Shown piece by piece: positions 32,676 to 41,044 of a stretch of DNA of 64,000 bases. This DNA comes from Comamonadaceae bacterium (GTDB lineage Bacteria > Pseudomonadota > Gammaproteobacteria > Burkholderiales > Burkholderiaceae_C), in NCBI GenBank assembly GCA_947448745.1, contig CANFOQ010000009.1, positions 1 through 64,000 of the forward strand, in the 5' to 3' direction. The position numbers were made by a program, and so were the translations under genes. Every line of letters begins with the position of its first letter. The stretch's first letter is position 1. Under the pieces are notes generated by a model. The model did not search any database. It worked only from the letters and a program-made list of their open reading frames with translations, and was not told where the DNA came from.

Positions 32676-34829
32676 TTAGAACTTGTAAGCAGCTTTCACA
32701 CCGACGATCCAGTTAGCGGGTGCGGCTGGTTCGTAATAACGACCAGCTGTGTAATCGTTCACTCGAACAGAACCAATGTATTTGACATCAGTGAAGTTGT
32801 TCAAAGTAACGTATTCCGTTGTGCTCCATGGACCTGTTTTTTGGTTCAAGCTCGCACGGAGATTAAACACCGTATACCCTGCAGCAGCTGTTCCAGCTTC
32901 GTTTGTATCGTTCACTTGAGTTGAACTGTTGTAAACAGCATTTAATGCAGTTTGAAAACCCCAAGAAGGATATGACCAAGCCAATTCAGCAAAGGCTTGT
33001 TGCTTGTAGGTTCCAGGAATTAGATTGCCTTTGGCAACCGTATTTCCACCGGATGTGAAGCCTTCCTCAAATGTCGCGTTTAACTGTGTATAGGATGCGT
33101 ATGCACTAAAGTTATAGGGCAATAATGAATCTATAGAAACTTCAGCACCAGTTCGTTTTGTTGATTTTCCGTTTTGGTAACTTGTTCTTCCGCTGACTGT
33201 TGAGTTGATGATGATTTCATTTTGGGTGTCAACTTGAAAAATCGTCAAATTGATCTTGGTGTTGTCATTCAAAAATGCTTTAGCACCGGCCTCGTAGTTA
33301 TTGCTGGTGCTTGGCTTGATAGACAAGTTTGGTCCAGAGCCAGAAGTTGCATCCAAGAATGAGGTTTCTACCAAGGTGGGGGTTTCAAAGGCCATTCCAG
33401 CATTTGCATACAAATTAACTGCAGGTGTTAATTTGTAGATGCCACCGATTACAGGTGTAGTTTTGTCGTAGGTCAAATTTCCACTTGTATCTTCAAATCT
33501 TTTAGATTCTTTAGCTGCCACAGTGTTGCCAGCAACCACTTTGGAAGGATCAACCAATGCATCTTCAAATTTCATTGTCAATCGTGTATGTCTAAGTCCG
33601 GCATGCATATCTAGCTCAGGAATAACTGTCAAACTTCCTTGAATATATTGATCAAAAATTGTTGCTGTCTGCTTTTCCTTACGATTGAAGTTATTATCAA
33701 TTAAAGAAGATCTTGCTACTCCATTATCAGCGTTGATGTCATTTCTATCATCAATCATCTGGCCAAATGTAATACCTGAAGTTAGGGCATAAGGCATTTG
33801 GGAGATATTGCCTTTATTCAGCCACTTGAGTTCTGCCCCGTAAAAATCGCGTGCGATGATACTTGCACGACTATTGTAAGTTTCCGCAGACCCAGTTGGC
33901 GGCGCAGAATAAAGAATTCCAGTGTTATCCCGCTTACCAGCGTATGCCAACAAAGCTAGCGTGTCAGTTGAGCTAAGTATTTTTTCAAAATTAAAGCCAA
34001 TCTGTGTATTACTCCTCTCTGCTCGTGCGCTTACCAACTTGGAAGTGCTGGACGCAATGTTTGGAGTCGAAATTTCGCTCAACTTCAATCCACCAGGATC
34101 TTTTGCATATTGATCAAACCAACTGATCAAGGTAGTCAATTTCGCATCGTCACCAATTGTTGTCTTCAACTTGGCTGTTGCTTGTTTTTTAGTGTTGTCA
34201 CTGCTATCACGGTAACCATCCGATTTGAAATTCGAGTAGCCCAACAAATAATCAACACCTGAAGTCGAGCCCGCGGCCTTCACCGATTCGCTGTAAGTGC
34301 CATAACTGCCAGCCAACACATCGCCTGAAATTTCAGGTGATTTGGGTGCGTTCTCGGTGAACATCTGAATCACACCACCCGACGAATTGCCATACATGGC
34401 CGAGAAAGGTCCACGCATCACTTCAATAGAGTCGATCATGCCCAGGTCCACGCTGCCGGGGTTGCCAATGCCGTCGGGCATAGAGAGCGGAATGCCGTCC
34501 ACATACACGCGAATGCCACGCACACCAAACGCTGAACGTGCACCAAAACCGCGTGAAGAAATTTGCGGGTCTTGCGCCATCTGTGTGCGGTTTTGCGCGG
34601 TGATGCCAGGCACGCGGGCCAGACTTTCAGACAAAGTCATGCGCAAGTTGCCGTCTTGAATTTGTTCTTTGCTAACCTTGTCGATGGACATGGGCAAATC
34701 AAAACTGTCTTGTTCTGTTTTGGTGGCGGTGATCACCACGGAGGACAACGTTTTCACGTCCTCAGCTTGCGCCAATTGGGCACTCAAACACATCACGGCA
34801 AAAGGAATGGCGGCGTATCTCTTCAACAT
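32676..34829 (-). CDS. TonB-dependent outer-membrane receptor (first)
   Basis: The protein (717 residues from ATG 34829) has a signal peptide, then a TonB-box-like start (LSSVVITATKTEQ). A plug domain follows (about residues 45-160, with PQISSRGFGARSAFGVRGIRVYVDGIP and IEVMRGPFSAMYGNSSGGVI), then a 22-strand-type barrel ending in the C-terminal Phe of KAAYKF. The barrel part is AT-richer than neighbouring genes. It imports a scarce ligand using proton-motive energy. The ligand is unknown; position in a quinoprotein island suggests a lanthanide chelate, PQQ or another metal complex. It is followed by the beta-propeller and b561 genes. Confidence 0.92.
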   Translation of the reverse strand: MLKRYAAIPFAVMCLSAQLAQAEDVKTLSSVVITATKTEQDSFDLPMSIDKVSKEQIQDGNLRMTLSESLARVPGITAQNRTQMAQDPQISSRGFGARSAFGVRGIRVYVDGIPLSMPDGIGNPGSVDLGMIDSIEVMRGPFSAMYGNSSGGVIQMFTENAPKSPEISGDVLAGSYGTYSESVKAAGSTSGVDYLLGYSNFKSDGYRDSSDNTKKQATAKLKTTIGDDAKLTTLISWFDQYAKDPGGLKLSEISTPNIASSTSKLVSARAERSNTQIGFNFEKILSSTDTLALLAYAGKRDNTGILYSAPPTGSAETYNSRASIIARDFYGAELKWLNKGNISQMPYALTSGITFGQMIDDRNDINADNGVARSSLIDNNFNRKEKQTATIFDQYIQGSLTVIPELDMHAGLRHTRLTMKFEDALVDPSKVVAGNTVAAKESKRFEDTSGNLTYDKTTPVIGGIYKLTPAVNLYANAGMAFETPTLVETSFLDATSGSGPNLSIKPSTSNNYEAGAKAFLNDNTKINLTIFQVDTQNEIIINSTVSGRTSYQNGKSTKRTGAEVSIDSLLPYNFSAYASYTQLNATFEEGFTSGGNTVAKGNLIPGTYKQQAFAELAWSYPSWGFQTALNAVYNSSTQVNDTNEAGTAAAGYTVFNLRASLNQKTGPWSTTEYVTLNNFTDVKYIGSVRVNDYTAGRYYEPAAPANWIVGVKAAYKF

Positions 34830-35043
34830 GTTGTCTCTCTTTGATTCCAAACAACCAACACGGAATGTGTTGGCGAAACGCGAGAGTCTAGAGACGACAA
34901 GCTTTTTATCCAAATCCAATCATGCAAAGACCCGCCGACGTGATCTAGCAAAAATCTTGAGATGTTGTCAGTTATTATTCGCCGCACTCGCAAGGTCCAC
35001 CCCTGAATCATCTCGGTCATGACCCTGTCACCCCTTTATTTGT

Positions 35044-35742
35044 TTGCACAGGCGGTCTGACTTGAAGTCTTTTTTCACGCGTCTCAAAAGCGACAACCCC
35101 CACTGGGACGTCGAACCACTTTGGTTCGAATGGCTGGTGATGTTGGGTTTGTTCATCTTCTCTACCTGGTTGTTGGGCATCAAAGGTGTTTGGCAATTGC
35201 TGATCAGCTCGGACCCCACAGGGATTACCCTCGTCATCATCATTGTGTTTGCGGTGTCCACGCTTTGGTGCGGTGTGCGATCCAAAGAACTCGCCAAACA
35301 ACGTGAGATGCTGCAACACGCGGTGGCTGCGGGCTACGAAGGCTTGCTCAGTTGCGAAGGTTGGGCGGGTGAATACTGGAATGCCTTGGCGGCCAACCCG
35401 CAAGACAGCGGTGCACCACTTGACCTCTTGATGGACAAAACACATGGGCCGCACAGCACCGCTTGGTGGGTCAACGGCGTTCAACTCAAATTAGGTTTGC
35501 TTGGCAAAGTGATTGGCTTCTCGGTGTTGGCCATGCAAATCGGTCAGATTCAAAGCTTTGACCCGAGTCAAGCGCAAGAACTGTTGCGCAATCTCACCTC
35601 TGGTTTGGGTGTGGCGCTGCTCACCACCATGGTGGGTTTGGTGGGCAACATCTTGCTGGGGTTGCAACTCACCCGCATGGACCGTTTCTCCGATGAATTG
35701 GTGGCGCAAGCCCAACGCCACGGACTGCGCATCGGTCGCTAA
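35044..35742 (+). CDS. MotA/TolQ/ExbB-family proton channel protein
   Basis: The 232-residue protein has membrane helices at about residues 28-48 and 58-76 and a C-terminal pair. The family motif is GLLGKVIGFSVLAM followed by NLTSGLGVALLTTMVGLVGNILLGLQ. Such proteins form the pentameric channel that, with an ExbD/TolR/MotB partner, turns proton flow into mechanical work. The start is uncertain: TTG at 35044 or TTG at 35062, both with weak ribosome sites. It is divergent from the TonB receptor (214-base gap) and 15 bases before an ExbD-like gene. It differs from standard ExbB in having a long soluble loop (about residues 85-140). Confidence 0.85.
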   Translation: MHRRSDLKSFFTRLKSDNPHWDVEPLWFEWLVMLGLFIFSTWLLGIKGVWQLLISSDPTGITLVIIIVFAVSTLWCGVRSKELAKQREMLQHAVAAGYEGLLSCEGWAGEYWNALAANPQDSGAPLDLLMDKTHGPHSTAWWVNGVQLKLGLLGKVIGFSVLAMQIGQIQSFDPSQAQELLRNLTSGLGVALLTTMVGLVGNILLGLQLTRMDRFSDELVAQAQRHGLRIGR

Positions 35743-35757
35743 AGCGACACCCTACCC

Positions 35758-36387
35758 ATGCGCAAAAACCGATTCGCTCGCGAACCCGAGGTCGATCCTT
35801 TCTACGACATGTTGTTCAACATGCTGATCGCCTTCGTCTTTTGTTTCATCATCGCGCTGTTGGCCATGAACCCCAAGGCCACCAAGTCGGGCGACATTCC
35901 TGCCAAGGCGGAGTTCATCATCACGTTGTCTTGGCCAGACATGGACCCCAACGACATTGACCTGTGGGTGCAAGGCCCTTCGGGTGAAAGCGTTTGGTTT
36001 CGCAACCGCGAAGCCGACTTGATGCACTTGGACCGGGACGACCGTGGCAACGCCAGCAACACCATCATGGTGAACGGCAAAAAAGTGGTGAACCCTTTGC
36101 GCCAAGAAGTGGTGACGATTCGCAGCATCATCCCTGGCGAGTATGTGGTGAATGCCAACTACTACGACACCAAAGACATTGACAGCAGCGATCCACGGGC
36201 TGGCAAGCCGGTGGAAGCCACACTGTCCATCATCAAGGTCAACCCCAAGGCCGAGGTGATTTTTTACGGCCAAACCACGCTGGAAGCACGTGGCAAAGAA
36301 GTCACGATGGCTCGGTTCACCGTCACCCCTGGTGGCGGTGCTGACAACATCAACACCATTCCTAAATCACTCATGAGCGCGTTTTGA
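35758..36387 (+). CDS. ExbD/TolR-like anchor fused to a DUF2135-like periplasmic domain
   Basis: The 209-residue protein has a single N-terminal membrane helix (about residues 18-36) preceded by EVDPFYDMLFNMLIAF. This aligns with the ExbD/TolR plug ITPLVDVMLVLLIIF, so Asp17 is the candidate proton-carrying residue. The periplasmic part is not the usual ExbD fold. It contains MDPNDIDLWVQGPSGESVWF and HLDRDDRGN, a YfaP/DUF2135-type beta domain that often has a Ca-binding look. It is the stator-type partner of the ExbB-like protein 15 bases upstream. The next gene starts one base after its stop. Confidence 0.75.
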   Translation: MRKNRFAREPEVDPFYDMLFNMLIAFVFCFIIALLAMNPKATKSGDIPAKAEFIITLSWPDMDPNDIDLWVQGPSGESVWFRNREADLMHLDRDDRGNASNTIMVNGKKVVNPLRQEVVTIRSIIPGEYVVNANYYDTKDIDSSDPRAGKPVEATLSIIKVNPKAEVIFYGQTTLEARGKEVTMARFTVTPGGGADNINTIPKSLMSAF

Positions 36388-36388
36388 C

Positions 36389-36886
36389 ATGACACTCACC
36401 TTCATTCTTGTTTTCGTATTGTTTGCTGTGCTGGTGGCTTTGGCCCTGGTGTTTTCCAAATGGCCGAATTGGCTCAAAGGCTTGTTGGCTTTGGGCATCA
36501 CGGGTTTTTATTTCTGGGGCTATACCAGTGTGCATTCTTTGTTGGGTATTCCCAGCACCGACGCTTTGCCCGAGCGCTTCGTGATGATCGCCGCCATCGT
36601 CGATGAGCCCCGACCCAAATTTCCAGGCGCTTTGTACATCTGGATCACGCCGATTGAAGAAGGCCAAGGCGTGTTGCAACCCAAGGCCTACAAACTGCCC
36701 TACACCCGCCCGGTGCATGAAATGATTGTCGAGGGCATGCGCAAAGGCCGCGATGGCGTGAACCAAATGGGTGTGGCCGAAGCCAAACCCGGCAATGGCA
36801 AAGGCTCGGGTTGGCTCAAGCCCGGCAACGATGAGCAAGAAGTGAAGATCATGGACTTGCCCACGCCCCACGTGCCGGAAAAATAA
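36389..36886 (+). CDS. Membrane-anchored protein of unknown function in the ExbB/ExbD-like cassette
   Basis: The 165-residue protein has two hydrophobic segments at the N-terminus (about residues 3-22 and 28-48) and a soluble C-terminal part with no known domain. That part includes PKFPGALYIWITPIEEGQGVLQPKAYKLPYTRPVHEMI and a Gly/Lys-rich stretch AKPGNGKGSGWLKPGND. It starts one base after the ExbD-like gene and ends two bases before the lipoprotein gene, so all four are one transcription unit. It is likely a structural partner of the channel complex. Confidence 0.65.
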   Translation: MTLTFILVFVLFAVLVALALVFSKWPNWLKGLLALGITGFYFWGYTSVHSLLGIPSTDALPERFVMIAAIVDEPRPKFPGALYIWITPIEEGQGVLQPKAYKLPYTRPVHEMIVEGMRKGRDGVNQMGVAEAKPGNGKGSGWLKPGNDEQEVKIMDLPTPHVPEK

Positions 36887-36888
36887 TC

Positions 36889-37608
36889 ATGCGCCGTCTC
36901 ACTATTTTTTCTTTGTTGGGCTTGCTGTTGCTCAGTGCTTGCGACAAACCCTCGCACGAGAACCCCTTGTTCCCCTTGGTCAAGGGCAAAACCTGGACGT
37001 ACCAAATCGAAACCGTTTACGACGAGCCCGATGCCAGAACGGTGAAATACACGCTGGAGATGAAGAACCTGGGCAGCGCCGAATTGAGTGACGGCAGCAC
37101 CGCGTGGCTTCGCCGCAGCAACATGGGCCACGAGTATTGGCTGCGCAACAACAAGCAAAGCATCACGCGTGTCGCGATGAAAGGGCCTTTGAAAGAACGC
37201 GCCATCATGGACGAGGAAGAAACCACCGTGATGCCGAATCCCTTGGCAGTGGGTGCAACCTGGACCACCACCACCGTGCCTTATGTTTTGCGCCGACGCA
37301 ACGAAAAACCAGCCGACTTTCGTTATCTGCCCAAATATCAAAATCTGCCCATTGTTTTCACGGTGATGGAATTGGATGTGGGCTTGGACACACCAGCTGG
37401 TCACTTCGATGGTTGTGCTCGCATTGAAGGCAAGCTCGACATCTTGCTTTGGAATGATGATGCTTTTGCTTTCAAACCCAATCATTTGATACAGCAAGAG
37501 TGGTATTGCCCAGGCATTGGATTGGCCCAAGTCGAACGCGTGGAACCCACCACCACCAAGCTGCTTCAAGGTGGTGTGATGCGCATGAAATTACTCGACG
37601 TGCATTGA
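36889..37608 (+). CDS. Lipoprotein of unknown function in the ExbB/ExbD-like cassette
   Basis: The 239-residue protein has a lipoprotein signal with lipobox LLLLSAC (Cys18) followed by DKPS; the Asp at +2 would favour retention in the inner membrane by the E. coli rule. The mature part begins NPLFPLVKGKTWTYQIETVYD, a start seen in many uncharacterised beta-rich lipoproteins, and continues with alternating charged strands. It is the last gene of the four-gene cassette and is followed by a terminator, so it is transcribed separately from the PQQ dehydrogenase. Confidence 0.7.
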   Translation: MRRLTIFSLLGLLLLSACDKPSHENPLFPLVKGKTWTYQIETVYDEPDARTVKYTLEMKNLGSAELSDGSTAWLRRSNMGHEYWLRNNKQSITRVAMKGPLKERAIMDEEETTVMPNPLAVGATWTTTTVPYVLRRRNEKPADFRYLPKYQNLPIVFTVMELDVGLDTPAGHFDGCARIEGKLDILLWNDDAFAFKPNHLIQQEWYCPGIGLAQVERVEPTTTKLLQGGVMRMKLLDVH

Positions 37609-37668
37609 AGCTGACGCGAGATTGACGCGACGCTAACAAGGGCTTACGAACATGCCCTGAATTGACCT

Positions 37669-37697
37669 AGACACCGCCTTTGTGCGGTGTCTCTTTT
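37669..37697 (+). terminator. Terminator of the ExbB/ExbD-like cassette
   Basis: A 9-bp stem, AGACACCGC (37669-37677) with GCGGTGTCT (37684-37692), and a six-base loop are followed by CTTTTT. Confidence 0.88.
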
Positions 37698-37718
37698 TGA
37701 GAAATTCAACAACTCTCT

Positions 37719-37757
37719 AATCCCGACTAGGGTTTGCTCTAGGCGCAGTCTTATACA
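37719..37757 (+). promoter_or_regulatory. Putative promoter and activator site of the PQQ dehydrogenase gene
   Basis: ATCCCGACTAGGGT contains CCC-N5-GGG (37722-37732), followed by CTCTAGG and a -10-like TATACA (37752-37757) 62 bases before the start codon. The GC-rich motif sits where a -35 element would be, as for an activator-dependent promoter. CCC/GGG motifs also occur upstream of the XoxJ-like gene and the second receptor. Confidence 0.35.
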
Positions 37758-37818
37758 AGTCAATCAAAATTGACGCCGTTAGTTGTGTTCCCTTGTTAAA
37801 CCCTGAAGGAATTTTTTT

Positions 37819-39495
37819 ATGAAACTTTTGATGAAATCCGTAGCGTTCGCTGCCGCCCTGGGCGCAGCAACGTTGGCCAGCGCGCAAAGCTGGCCTGTTT
37901 ACGGCGGCGATACCGGTAATCAACGTTACAGCCAAGGTAACCAAATTACCCCTGCCAACGTGAGCAAACTCAATGTGAAATGGGCTCTGCAACTGGGATC
38001 CAACCGTTCACAAGAATCCAGCCCCATTTTGGTTGGCGACACTTTGTATGTGACCTCTTCTTTCGGTCCTAAAAACGTGTTTGCTGTCAATGCCAAAACC
38101 GGTGAAGTTCGCTGGAAATGGTCTCCTGAAATGCCTAAAGGCGTTGAACAATACGCTTGCTGTGACGTGAACAGCCGTGGCGTGTCTTACAACGAAGGCA
38201 AAATTTTCGTCGGTCGCTTGGACGCCAAAGTCACAGCCCTCGACGCAAAAACAGGTAAAGAAGTTTGGACATCCACCGTTGTGGACTACACCCAAGGTTC
38301 CGTCATCACTTCACCTCCCACCATTGCTAAAAACGTCCTGATCACCGGCTTCGGTGGCGGCGAATACGGCGTGCGTGGTGCTTTGGTTGCTTTGGACCAA
38401 TCCACTGGTAAAGAAGTTTGGCGCACCCACACCGTTCCAGTTGGCAATGAGAAAAATGCCGACACATGGAAGGGTGACACTGGCAAAACAGGCGGCGGCG
38501 CTGCTTGGAACGTTGGTTCATACGACGCCAAATTGAACTTGGTTTACTACGGCACCAGCAACCCTGGTCCTTGGACAGCCATCGTTCGCGGCAACGACTC
38601 CAGCGACGTGGGCAAGTTCACCAACTTGTACACCGCTTCTGTCATCGCTTTGAATCCTGACACCGGCAACATCGTTTGGCACTACCAGTTCACACCCCAT
38701 GACGCATGGGACTACGACGGTGTGAACGAATTGGTGTTGGCTGACTTGACCATCGACGGCAAACAAGTTCCTGCCCTGATGCAAGCCAACCGCAACGGTT
38801 TCTTCTACGTGATCGACCGCTCCAACGGCAAACTAATCTCAGCCAAAAACTTCGTGCCTACCAACTGGGCCACTGGTATTGACCTGAAAACCGGCATGCC
38901 TATTGAAACAGCCAACAACGAAAAGCGTCCTCGCCTGAAAAAATGGGCCAAAGACATTTGCCCCAACTTGGTTGGTGGTAAAAACTGGATGCCCATGTCT
39001 TTCAACCCCAAAACTGGTCTGGTGTACATCCCCACCAACAACCTGTGTATGGACTTGGAAGGCGTGCAGGAAGAGTACAAACGCGGCCAATTCTTCTTGG
39101 GCGTGAACTTCGACTTGGACAAACCAGGTCCTGGCGGCTACCTCGGCGGTTTGAAAGCTTGGGACCCCGTGGCTCAAAAAGAAGTTTGGTTCAACAAGGA
39201 TGACCTGCCCTTCAACGGCGGCACCATGACCACCACAACTGGTCTGGTTTTCGCTGGTGACATCAAAGGTACATTCCGTGCCATGGATGCCAAATCAGGT
39301 AAAGAACTGTGGAAGTTCAACGCTGGCTCCGGCATCAGCGCTGCACCTATCAGCTACACCTTGGATGGCAAGCAATACGTTGCCGTGGTCTCTGGCCGCA
39401 CACAATCCATGCCTGCTTTCTTCGGCAAAATCGGCGAGAAAATGATCGCTGCCAGCCCTGAAGGCGGTACTTTGTACGTGTTCGCTCTGAACTAA
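37819..39495 (+). CDS. PQQ-dependent alcohol dehydrogenase, lanthanide-type (ExaF/PedH-like)
   Basis: The 558-residue periplasmic quinoprotein has a signal peptide (to ASA near residue 22) and the eight-bladed propeller repeats of the methanol/ethanol family (TGEVRWKW, TGKEVWTS, TGKEVWRT, TGNIVWHY). The adjacent cysteines Cys114-Cys115 form the unusual vicinal disulfide over PQQ. Metal-site residues are Glu182 (GGGEYGVRG), Asn248 (GTSNPGPW) and Asp298 (PHDAWDYDG). Asp300, two residues after the catalytic Asp, is the extra ligand that marks lanthanide enzymes; calcium enzymes have Ala or Ser there. The NLYTASVIALNPDTG segment looks more like ethanol-type enzymes than XoxF. No fused cytochrome. 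It oxidises primary alcohols. It has its own promoter and terminator. Confidence 0.93.
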   Translation: MKLLMKSVAFAAALGAATLASAQSWPVYGGDTGNQRYSQGNQITPANVSKLNVKWALQLGSNRSQESSPILVGDTLYVTSSFGPKNVFAVNAKTGEVRWKWSPEMPKGVEQYACCDVNSRGVSYNEGKIFVGRLDAKVTALDAKTGKEVWTSTVVDYTQGSVITSPPTIAKNVLITGFGGGEYGVRGALVALDQSTGKEVWRTHTVPVGNEKNADTWKGDTGKTGGGAAWNVGSYDAKLNLVYYGTSNPGPWTAIVRGNDSSDVGKFTNLYTASVIALNPDTGNIVWHYQFTPHDAWDYDGVNELVLADLTIDGKQVPALMQANRNGFFYVIDRSNGKLISAKNFVPTNWATGIDLKTGMPIETANNEKRPRLKKWAKDICPNLVGGKNWMPMSFNPKTGLVYIPTNNLCMDLEGVQEEYKRGQFFLGVNFDLDKPGPGGYLGGLKAWDPVAQKEVWFNKDDLPFNGGTMTTTTGLVFAGDIKGTFRAMDAKSGKELWKFNAGSGISAAPISYTLDGKQYVAVVSGRTQSMPAFFGKIGEKMIAASPEGGTLYVFALN

Positions 39496-39522
39496 TCTGG
39501 TCTTCACCGACTTGATTTGATC

Positions 39523-39553
39523 AAGACACCGCCTTCGGGCGGTGTCTTTTTTT
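39523..39553 (+). terminator. Strong terminator after the PQQ dehydrogenase gene
   Basis: An 11-bp perfect stem (39523-39533 with 39538-39548) closed by a TTCG tetraloop is followed by a T run. Confidence 0.95.
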
Positions 39554-39692
39554 CCAAGTCATCAGTTGCTTGTAACCCTGCGTTAAGGGTGTACGCTGAA
39601 AATATTGTGAGAGCAGTTGGTAGGCTTCTGTTCCACGCCACACAACAACAATATTTCCAGCGTATTTTCAAAAAACCATAGGAGATTTTTTC

Positions 39693-40844
39693 ATGTCCAA
39701 GTCGTTCAACAGAGCGCTCAGAATCCGTCTGAGCTTGGCTGCACTGGCAGTGTCTGCATTGGCAGCGCCCATGGCCTCCGCAGACACCCTGCGCGTCTGT
39801 TCTGATCCCGACAACCTGCCTTTCAGCAAATCTGAAGGCCCTGAAAAAGGTTTGTACATCGAGTTGGCAGAAAAAGTGGGCCAACGCTTGGGCAGCCCCG
39901 TTGAATACGTGTGGTGGTTGTCTTTCAACCAACGCCGCGCCTTGCGCAACACCATGGAAGGCTGCGACGCCTATTTCGCTTTGCCTGCTGATGCTGAATA
40001 CCGCGTCAAAGGCTTGGACAAGAGCAACGCTTTCATGAGCCTGAGCTATGCCTTGCTGGCCCCCAAAGGACAACAGTTCACTGGCTTGGCCGACCTCAAG
40101 GGCAAACGTGTGGGCGTGTTGTTCGGCTCACCCCCCCAAATCCTGTTGGCCAGTTCTGGTGAAGGCTACCAATGGACCACCTTCCGCAGTCAAGATCAAG
40201 TCTTTGCCGCGATGGAAAAAGGTGAAATTGATTTGGCCCTGCTGTGGGGTCCGAGCGCAGGTTTTGAAAACAAATCCCAATACCAAAGCCGTTGGCAAGT
40301 CCTGCCCATCAGTGGTGACAGCCTAGGCGGTCAAGTGGCCATCGCCGTGTCCAAAGCCAAGCCTGAGCTGAAAGATCAAATCAACAAAGCATTGGAATCG
40401 CTCAAACCTGAAATCAACCAGCTGTCTCAAAAATACGGCTTCCCAACCCAAGCACCATTGCTGCTCAACAGTGCCAACAAGCACATCAGCAAAACGCCTG
40501 TGTTGGCTCAAAAGTCTTCAGGCTTCATCAAGGTAGGTGCCAAGGCTGAACAACGCGAATGGCTGGTGGCTGATGCCACTGCTGCTTTCGACACAGCTGA
40601 AGTTCGCTCAAACTTCAACAACAAATGCTCGCATTGCCATTCACCCAATGGTGCCAGCCCCCAACAAGAGCGCGACCTGCGCAAGCTGGTGGTTCGCTAT
40701 GGCGACAACTGGAAAAAAGTCACCTATGACACCATCACCAAAGGTCGTATTGAATACGGTATGCCTGTGTGGGGTGGCATTCTTCCAGAGAATGAAATCC
40801 AAGACATCATTCGCTTCCTGGACGAGCAAGTGGTGAAGAAATAA
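39693..40844 (+). CDS. XoxJ/MxaJ-like periplasmic binding protein fused to a cytochrome c domain
   Basis: The 383-residue protein has a signal peptide (to ASA near residue 30) and a periplasmic-binding domain at about residues 31-255. This begins DTLRVCSDPDNLPFS and contains YVWWLSFNQRRALRNTM, the pattern of quinoprotein-associated XoxJ/MxaJ proteins, which help mature or activate the dehydrogenase. A separate C-terminal cytochrome c follows at about 305-380, with haem site KCSHCHSPNG (Cys312, Cys315, His316) and Met357 in EYGMPVWGG as axial ligand. In methanol systems the J protein and the electron-accepting cytochrome are separate genes, so this fusion could couple activation and electron uptake. 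It has its own terminator. Confidence 0.9.
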   Translation: MSKSFNRALRIRLSLAALAVSALAAPMASADTLRVCSDPDNLPFSKSEGPEKGLYIELAEKVGQRLGSPVEYVWWLSFNQRRALRNTMEGCDAYFALPADAEYRVKGLDKSNAFMSLSYALLAPKGQQFTGLADLKGKRVGVLFGSPPQILLASSGEGYQWTTFRSQDQVFAAMEKGEIDLALLWGPSAGFENKSQYQSRWQVLPISGDSLGGQVAIAVSKAKPELKDQINKALESLKPEINQLSQKYGFPTQAPLLLNSANKHISKTPVLAQKSSGFIKVGAKAEQREWLVADATAAFDTAEVRSNFNNKCSHCHSPNGASPQQERDLRKLVVRYGDNWKKVTYDTITKGRIEYGMPVWGGILPENEIQDIIRFLDEQVVKK

Positions 40845-40864
40845 GCAACACACCAGCTCACCTC

Positions 40865-40891
40865 AAAAAGCCACCTTCGGGTGGCTTTTTT
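40865..40891 (+). terminator. Terminator after the XoxJ-cytochrome fusion gene
   Basis: The arms AAAAAGCCACC and GGTGGCTTTTT (40865-40875, 40880-40890) enclose a TTCG loop and end in a T run. Confidence 0.95.
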
Positions 40892-40975
40892 CATGTCGGT
40901 TGATACTTCAAACACAAACCACAACAGCGCTTGAACACTGTGAAGTTTGAAACATGCGACAAAATTTGGACGAAA

Positions 40976-41003
40976 AAAAAGAGCGGGAGAACCCGCTCTT
41001 TTT
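40976..41003 (-). terminator. Terminator of the IorAB-type operon (minus strand)
   Basis: A 12-bp perfect stem (40976-40987 with 40992-41003) and a four-base loop lie 42 bases after the molybdopterin-subunit stop. The A run at its left end gives a T tract on the minus strand; the T-rich right arm could also act on the plus strand. Confidence 0.9.
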
Positions 41004-41044
41004 GCTGAACATTCAAGTGCTGCCCGAGGACAGCGCTTGAGTGC

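Noticed and set aside
35044-36387. Standard flagellar motor (MotAB) or TolQR genes
   Set aside because: The partner lacks an OmpA-like peptidoglycan domain, and tolA, tolB, pal or flagellar genes are absent. The genes are of the same superfamily but a different type.
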